Assembly (NCBI GenBank): GCA_045645985.1
Contig: JAZRJV010000026.1
Location: 28,283-92,282 of the forward strand
DNA from: RGIG9060 sp045645985
Lineage (GTDB): Bacteria; Spirochaetota; Spirochaetia; Treponematales; Treponemataceae
Reading direction: 5' to 3'
Length of the DNA stretch: 64,000 nt
This document shows, piece after piece, positions 59,212 to 64,000 of this stretch (position 1 is the first letter of the stretch; every line of letters begins with the position of its first letter). Made by a program: the position numbers and the translations under genes. The notes beneath the pieces were generated by a model, which worked only from the letters and a program-made list of their open reading frames with translations, did no database searches and was not told the origin of the DNA.

Positions 59212-60393
59212 ATGACAGTTTCGGAACTTACAGAGCAAATAAAAGATTTATTAGAAAATTCTTTTCCAGACATCACAATTGAAGGTGAAATCTCAAATTA
59301 TCGACCATCAAGTACAGGTCATGTTTATTTCACTTTAAAAGATGAAAAAGCCTCAATTTCGGCAGTAATGTTCAAAACTCGTTTGAAAAGTTTAACTTTT
59401 AATCCACAAGACGGAGCAAAAGTAAAAGTTTCTGGAAGTTTATCAGTTTATGCTCAAAGAGGTTCTTACCAAATTGTTGTAAATTCAATGGAAGAACTTG
59501 GAACTGGAAATATTTTGCAACTTTTAGAAGAACGAAAAAAACGACTAGCGATGGAAGGACTTTTCGATTCTGAAAATAAAAAAGAGTTACCATTTTTTCC
59601 TATGCGAGTTGGCGTTGTAACAAGTCCAACGGGAGCTGCCTTACGAGATATTTTGAATATCGTAAAACGAAGAAATCCATTAGTTTCGGTTGTGATTTTG
59701 CCTTGTGTTGTTCAAGGAACTGATGCTGGAGTTACAATCGCACAACAAATAAAAGTTGCCAACGAATTTAATCTTGCTGATGTTTTAATCGTTGGTCGAG
59801 GTGGCGGTTCACTAGAAGATTTATTGCCATTTTCGGAAGAAGTTGTTGTTCGTGCAGTTGCGGCTTCTGAACTTCCTGTAATTTCTGCAGTAGGACACGA
59901 AATCGACTGGGCTTTGTCAGATTTTGCAGCAGATGTTAGAGCTCCAACTCCGTCGGCAGCAGCAGAATTGGCAGTTCCACTTTTAAGTGAAATTGAAGAA
60001 CTTATCGAACGAACAAAAAACGAATTGATAAGAGGAATTTCTAGCAAAGTTGATAATTACAAACTTTTGATAAAAAACTTTTCGCCAGAAAATTTGGAAT
60101 TGCGTTTTAGAAGCATTGAACAACCACTTTTACAACGATTTGATGATGCAAAAGATAATTTGATTTTACAAATGAATAATTTGATAAATCAAAAAAAGCA
60201 ACAATTAAAGATTGCAGTAAATACTTTGGAACAAATAAGTCCACAATCAATTTTAGACAGAGGATTTTCACTTGTCTTTGATAAAAATGGAAAACTTCTT
60301 AGAGATGCAAACCAAACAAAAATTGGTGAAAATTTAACAATAAATCTTGCAAAAGGAAAAATCCTTGCAAATGTAGAGAATTTGGAGGCATAA
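59212..60393 (+). CDS. xseA: Exodeoxyribonuclease VII large subunit
   Basis: The product is 393 aa, a little shorter than the usual 400-450. The N-terminal OB fold is FPDITIEGEISNYRPSSTGHVYFTLKDEKASISAVMF. The catalytic core is RVGVVTSPTGAALRDILNIVKRRNP and IVGRGGGSLEDLLPFSEE with RAPTPSAAAELA. A C-terminal coiled coil and basic tail follow. It is a single-strand-specific exonuclease in repair with XseB. It is followed 3 nt later by xseB. Confidence 0.96.
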   Translation: MTVSELTEQIKDLLENSFPDITIEGEISNYRPSSTGHVYFTLKDEKASISAVMFKTRLKSLTFNPQDGAKVKVSGSLSVYAQRGSYQIVVNSMEELGTGNILQLLEERKKRLAMEGLFDSENKKELPFFPMRVGVVTSPTGAALRDILNIVKRRNPLVSVVILPCVVQGTDAGVTIAQQIKVANEFNLADVLIVGRGGGSLEDLLPFSEEVVVRAVAASELPVISAVGHEIDWALSDFAADVRAPTPSAAAELAVPLLSEIEELIERTKNELIRGISSKVDNYKLLIKNFSPENLELRFRSIEQPLLQRFDDAKDNLILQMNNLINQKKQQLKIAVNTLEQISPQSILDRGFSLVFDKNGKLLRDANQTKIGENLTINLAKGKILANVENLEA

Positions 60394-60396
60394 AAT

Positions 60397-60639
60397 ATGG
60401 AAAATTTTGAAAAAAAACTTGAAACTTTGGAAAATTTAAGTGAACAAATAAAAAATAATAATCTTCCACTTGAAGAAGCTTTATCAATTTTTGAACAAGG
60501 AATTAAACTTGCAAAAGGAATGGAAAAAGAACTTTCAAAAATCGAAAGCAAAATTCAAATTTTGATGAATCAACCAAGTTCAGAAGTTGAGCCAAAAGTA
60601 AAACCTGAACTTGATTTATTTTCTGCTTTAGAAGATTAA
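60397..60639 (+). CDS. xseB: Exodeoxyribonuclease VII small subunit
   Basis: The product is 80 aa. The family motif is FEKKLETLENLSEQIKNNNLPLEEALSIFEQGIKLAKG, a helical hairpin that caps XseA. The C-terminal tail EVEPKVKPELDLFSALED is extra acidic compared with many family members. TTGGAGG precedes the ATG inside the end of xseA. Confidence 0.95.
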   Translation: MENFEKKLETLENLSEQIKNNNLPLEEALSIFEQGIKLAKGMEKELSKIESKIQILMNQPSSEVEPKVKPELDLFSALED

Positions 60640-60672
60640 ATTTTTTAGTAAAATTTATTAGAAAGAGAAAAG

Positions 60673-62607
60673 ATGAAAGAACAAAAAACTTACCGACCCA
60701 TAAAACAACTTTCACCAGAAGTTGCTCGAAAAATTGCCGCAGGAGAAGTTATCGATAGACCAAACGCAGTTGTTCGAGAACTTTTAGATAATGCAATCGA
60801 CTCAGGAGCCTCATCAATTACGCTTGAAATTGCAGGAGGTGGAATTGATAAAATCAGAATTACTGATGACGGCTGTGGAATGACAAAAGAAGATTTAATT
60901 GCCTGTGCAAAACCTCACGCCACAAGTAAAATTTCTACCGAAACTGATTTACTTTCACTTAGCACTTTGGGATTTAGAGGTGAAGCCTTAGCTTCCATTG
61001 CTTCCGTTAGCCGACTTGAAATCACAACTCGACGAGAAGATAATCCCGCTTGGCATTTAGAAGCATCTCTTACACAAGACAATGTGATAACACAAGGCGT
61101 TTTGGAAAAAGGAACGATTGTTCAATCTCAAGCTCTTTTTGAAAATTTTCCAGCACGACGAGTTTTTTTGAAACGAGCAAGTTCAGAAGCAAGTTTATGT
61201 AAGCAAACTTTCATAGAAAAATCTTTGCCAAATCCACAAATCAATTTTAAATTTATCAACGATGGAAATTTGAAATTAGATTTACCTGCAACCGAAAGTT
61301 TAATTCAACGATGCATTCAAGCCATGGAATTAAAAGTAAGCGAAAAATTATTTTTTCAAATTGAAAATAAAGATTCCACAAATAATGAATGGTCTTACAA
61401 ATTGATTATTGGAGATTCTTCAATTTACAGAAACGACAAAAAAAATATTCACATTTTTGTAAACGGAAGAAAAATCGTAGAATATTCACTTGTTCAAGCC
61501 ATAGAATACGGAGTTGAAGGAAGTTTTCCAAACGGAACTCATCCAGTTGCATGTTTATTTTTAAACATCGATTCAAAACTTGTGGATTTTAATATTCATC
61601 CTGCAAAACGAGAAGCTCGATTCAAAGATTTATCGCAAATTCATCATTCTGTAAGCAGTTCTGTAAAAAATATTTTTTTACAAAGCAACAAAAAAGCCAT
61701 GTTTGAATCAGTTGAAAAACAAAATACTTTTGATTATCAAGATTACGAACAAAAGTCAAATTTTACAAAAATCACAGAAGAGCCTTCATCCGAAAAAAAT
61801 CAAAATTCTGGCTTTGGAAAAACCGATTCTTCAAGAAATTCAAAATTTTATGAAAATTCAAAATTTTCGAACACAAGTAAAAATTCATTTTTTTCAAATG
61901 AATCAACTTTCGCTGAAAAAAAAGAAAATTTAGATTTTGCTTACAATTCTTATCAACAAGGAAAAAATGCAATTTATGATGAAGAAGAAAATTTTTCTGA
62001 AAGTGAAAATTCTTCATTTATAAATGAAAATAAAACTTCTTCCTATGAAAAAACAAATTCCCCAGTTTTTAAATATTTAGGAAGTGCCTTTAATGTTTTT
62101 CTTTTTGTTGAAAAAGACGAAAAAATTTATGTAATCGACCAACACGCTGCCCACGAAAGAATTTTATTCGAGCAATTATTAAAAACTTCTGGTCAAAAAC
62201 AACCTTTGCTTTTTCCATACGAATTTGAAATTGAAACCGAAAGCCAAAATGAATATCTTGAAAAAATCCAAGATGAAATGAATGAAGCAGGTTTTACTTT
62301 GTCAAAAATCGAAAATTCTGATAAATGGCAAGTAAGTTCAGTTCCGATAAAGTGGCAAGGAAACAGACAAAGTTTATTTGAAGCAATTTTTGAAAAACAA
62401 TACGAACCAAAAGATTTTATGCGAAATTTTTTAGCAACTTGTGCTTGTAAAGCTGCTATTAAGGAAGGAACTTACATCGACGAATTTACCGCAAAAGATT
62501 TGATAAAACAAACTTTTGAACTTGAAGATCCACACTGCCCTCACGGAAGACCGATTTGGTTCATTCTTTCCCAAGATGAACTTTATCAAAGAGTTCGTAG
62601 AACATAA
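60673..62607 (+). CDS. mutL: DNA mismatch repair protein MutL with endonuclease motif
   Basis: The product is 644 aa. The N-terminal GHKL ATPase has RELLDNAIDSGASSI, DDGCGMTKEDL, HATSKIS and LGFRGEALASI. The DNA-binding/transducer region is ENFPARRVFLKRASSEA and FNIHPAKREARF. A disordered S/N/E/K-rich linker covers about 340-460. The C-terminal domain has the nicking motif DQHAAHERILFE and the CPHGRP motif, typical of MutL in bacteria without MutH, so it should nick the error-containing strand. AGAAAG lies before the ATG. It follows xseB in the same operon. Confidence 0.96.
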   Translation: MKEQKTYRPIKQLSPEVARKIAAGEVIDRPNAVVRELLDNAIDSGASSITLEIAGGGIDKIRITDDGCGMTKEDLIACAKPHATSKISTETDLLSLSTLGFRGEALASIASVSRLEITTRREDNPAWHLEASLTQDNVITQGVLEKGTIVQSQALFENFPARRVFLKRASSEASLCKQTFIEKSLPNPQINFKFINDGNLKLDLPATESLIQRCIQAMELKVSEKLFFQIENKDSTNNEWSYKLIIGDSSIYRNDKKNIHIFVNGRKIVEYSLVQAIEYGVEGSFPNGTHPVACLFLNIDSKLVDFNIHPAKREARFKDLSQIHHSVSSSVKNIFLQSNKKAMFESVEKQNTFDYQDYEQKSNFTKITEEPSSEKNQNSGFGKTDSSRNSKFYENSKFSNTSKNSFFSNESTFAEKKENLDFAYNSYQQGKNAIYDEEENFSESENSSFINENKTSSYEKTNSPVFKYLGSAFNVFLFVEKDEKIYVIDQHAAHERILFEQLLKTSGQKQPLLFPYEFEIETESQNEYLEKIQDEMNEAGFTLSKIENSDKWQVSSVPIKWQGNRQSLFEAIFEKQYEPKDFMRNFLATCACKAAIKEGTYIDEFTAKDLIKQTFELEDPHCPHGRPIWFILSQDELYQRVRRT

Positions 62608-62631
62608 AAATTCTTGAACATAATTTATTTC

Positions 62632-62680
62632 AAAAAAAATGCGTTGACTTTCAAAATCTGTAAGCCAACGCATTTTTTTT
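62632..62680. terminator. Bidirectional terminator between mutL and the TPR gene
   Basis: ATGCGTTG (62639-62646) pairs with CAACGCAT (62666-62673), with an A-tract before and a T-tract after. Confidence 0.88.
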
Positions 62681-62687
62681 ACAAAAA

Positions 62688-64000
62688 TTATTTTATACTT
62701 TGTAGCAAACTTGCAACTTCACTTGCTCTGTATGTAGGATTTTTTTCTTGCAAAGTTACAAGATATCCTTCTGCCTTGTCTGGTTCTTTTAAAGCAATAC
62801 AAACTTTTGCAAGTTCAAGATATGCTTCCCAGTTTTTATTATCTTTTTGCAAAATTTCAGTAAAGGATGATTTTGCAGAATCATATTGCCCCGCACTTGC
62901 ATAAGCTTTTGCAAGATTTAATTTTGCTGTTAAGTTTTTTGGCTCGATAGTTACCGCTTTTGTAAAATAAACAACAGCATTGTCAAAATCGCTTTTTGCA
63001 AGATATGCACCAGCAAGATTGTTCACAGCTTCAAAACTTGTTGGGTCTTTTTCGGCTGCTCGTTTTAAACAAGCAAGAGCAGAATCGGAATCCCCCATAT
63101 CCAAGAAAATTTTTCCAAGATTGATATTTGTTTTTACATGTGTTGGGTCTTGATTCAAAATTTCTGAATAAAGTTGTATTGCAGAATCCAAATTTCCAGA
63201 ACTTTCCAAAATCAAAGCATAGTTGTATTTGAAAGTAATATTTGAAGGAGCCAAATCCCAAGCTTTTTTACCATAAGTTAAAGCATCATCATATTTTTGT
63301 TGACTATAAAGTACAGTTGAAAGATTGTAATTTGTAATTGGGTCTTCTGGTTTAAATGAAAGAGCCTTTTTGAAGGTACTTTCTGCAATAGCATAACTTC
63401 CTTGTAAAGCGTAAAGATTTGCAACTTCTCGCAAAGCCATGATATTTGCACCATCAATTTTTAGAGCATTTTCGTAAGCGTTGATTGCACCAGTTACATC
63501 ATTTTTTCTTGATAAAAGACGAGCAATTTCAAGATAGGCTCTATCATAAGAAGAATTTACAGCAGTTGCTTTTTTGAAAGCAGTCAAGGCTTCATCTTGG
63601 CGACCTAAAGTTTTTAAAGTTAAACCAAGATTAAAAAATCCTTGAGAAAATTGAGGATTTAATTTACAAGCAGTTTCAAAAGAAGAACGAGCTTCGCTAA
63701 ATTTTTTCAAAGAAAATTGAACTTTTCCTAATTCGTAAAAGTACAAATAGTTTAAGCCATCAATTTGTGCTGCTTTGGTGAGTTCATTTATTGCTCTTTC
63801 GTAATTTCTATCTTCTGAATAAGTTTTTCCTAAAATATAATGAGAAGGTGCTTGTTCAGAATCTCGAGAAATTGCTCTATCAGCATAAGAAATTGCTTGT
63901 GTGCGTAAATCTTTCTTTACATCAGGTGAAGTTTGATTTACAGAAGCATCGTACAAAGCAGATGCCACTTCTGATAATTTATCAGCACTAAGTTTTTTTT
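62688..64000 (-). CDS. TPR-repeat protein, 5' end outside the window
   Basis: At least 436 codons are visible, and the frame stays open to the right window edge (it reads KKLSADKLSEVASALYD), so the N-terminus is missing. About eleven 34-residue TPR units are visible, e.g. APSHYILGKTYSEDRNYERAINELTKAAQ, AVNNLAGAYLAKSDFDNAVVYFTKAV and LNLAKAYASAGQYDSAKSSFTEIL. It ends PTYRASEVASLLQSIK. TPR stacks bind partner proteins. A signal peptide cannot be judged. Confidence 0.85.
   Translation of the reverse strand, partial: KKLSADKLSEVASALYDASVNQTSPDVKKDLRTQAISYADRAISRDSEQAPSHYILGKTYSEDRNYERAINELTKAAQIDGLNYLYFYELGKVQFSLKKFSEARSSFETACKLNPQFSQGFFNLGLTLKTLGRQDEALTAFKKATAVNSSYDRAYLEIARLLSRKNDVTGAINAYENALKIDGANIMALREVANLYALQGSYAIAESTFKKALSFKPEDPITNYNLSTVLYSQQKYDDALTYGKKAWDLAPSNITFKYNYALILESSGNLDSAIQLYSEILNQDPTHVKTNINLGKIFLDMGDSDSALACLKRAAEKDPTSFEAVNNLAGAYLAKSDFDNAVVYFTKAVTIEPKNLTAKLNLAKAYASAGQYDSAKSSFTEILQKDNKNWEAYLELAKVCIALKEPDKAEGYLVTLQEKNPTYRASEVASLLQSIK

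Overview
The window is AT-rich and reads as a free-living or host-associated Treponema-type spirochaete. The main evidence is a periplasmic-flagellum gene set with both core flagellins (two FlaB) and an outer-layer sheath protein (FlaA). Two further gene strings support this: a spiro-SPASM radical SAM protein, and the runs flaB-flaG-fliD-x-PilZ-x-tsaE-tsaB and rpmE-rho-bactofilin-HU-rpsT...flaA-GerMN-amidase, which from memory resemble Treponema pallidum gene order (not checked). There is no rRNA, phage, transposon or CRISPR array.

Layout. 1-13.1 kb is flagellar. A plus-strand run holds flaB1, flaB2, flaG, fliD, an unknown gene, a PilZ protein, another unknown gene, tsaE and tsaB. A convergent minus-strand operon, flgN-flgK-flgL-fliW-csrA, starts at a good sigma-28 promoter. 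Five tRNAs (His, Arg, Lys, Leu, Gly) lie at 13.1-13.8 kb, then tig-clpP-clpX. 17-35.6 kb is housekeeping: a glycosyltransferase, a DEAD-box helicase, hflKC, a TIM-barrel protein, comF, two membrane-associated unknowns, smc, serS, two Treponema-type unknowns, aconitase, an HD hydrolase and a ComFB protein. tRNA-Pro follows. 35.9-39.1 kb is an accessory patch: two tandem secreted SUMF/FGE-like proteins and a two-repeat lipoprotein, with a repeated three-hairpin element in front of two of them. 39.2-52.4 kb holds alr, rex, an RlmK-like methyltransferase, rpmE, rho, bactofilin, HU, rpsT, a 56-aa zinc-ribbon protein, a DinG-like helicase, tRNA-Glu, a RelA/SpoT-TPR fusion, flaA, a GerMN protein and an amidase. 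52.4-59.1 kb is a four-gene minus-strand cluster: spiro-SPASM protein, glycosyltransferase, a nucleotidyltransferase/PseG-like/methyltransferase fusion, and an ATP-grasp protein. 59.2-64 kb holds xseA-xseB-mutL and a TPR protein cut by the window end.

How it fits together. CsrA and FliW are encoded in the sigma-28 operon. Both flaB leaders carry two GGA motifs displayed in hairpin loops, one of them over the Shine-Dalgarno, as expected for a FliW-CsrA-flagellin switch. The 52-59 kb cluster looks like a sugar-activation and protein-modification pathway. It has a sigma-28-like promoter, so flagellin glycan modification is an attractive inference. Many first genes of transcription units have a -10 box only 6-9 nt before the ATG and no Shine-Dalgarno, so leaderless mRNAs appear common.
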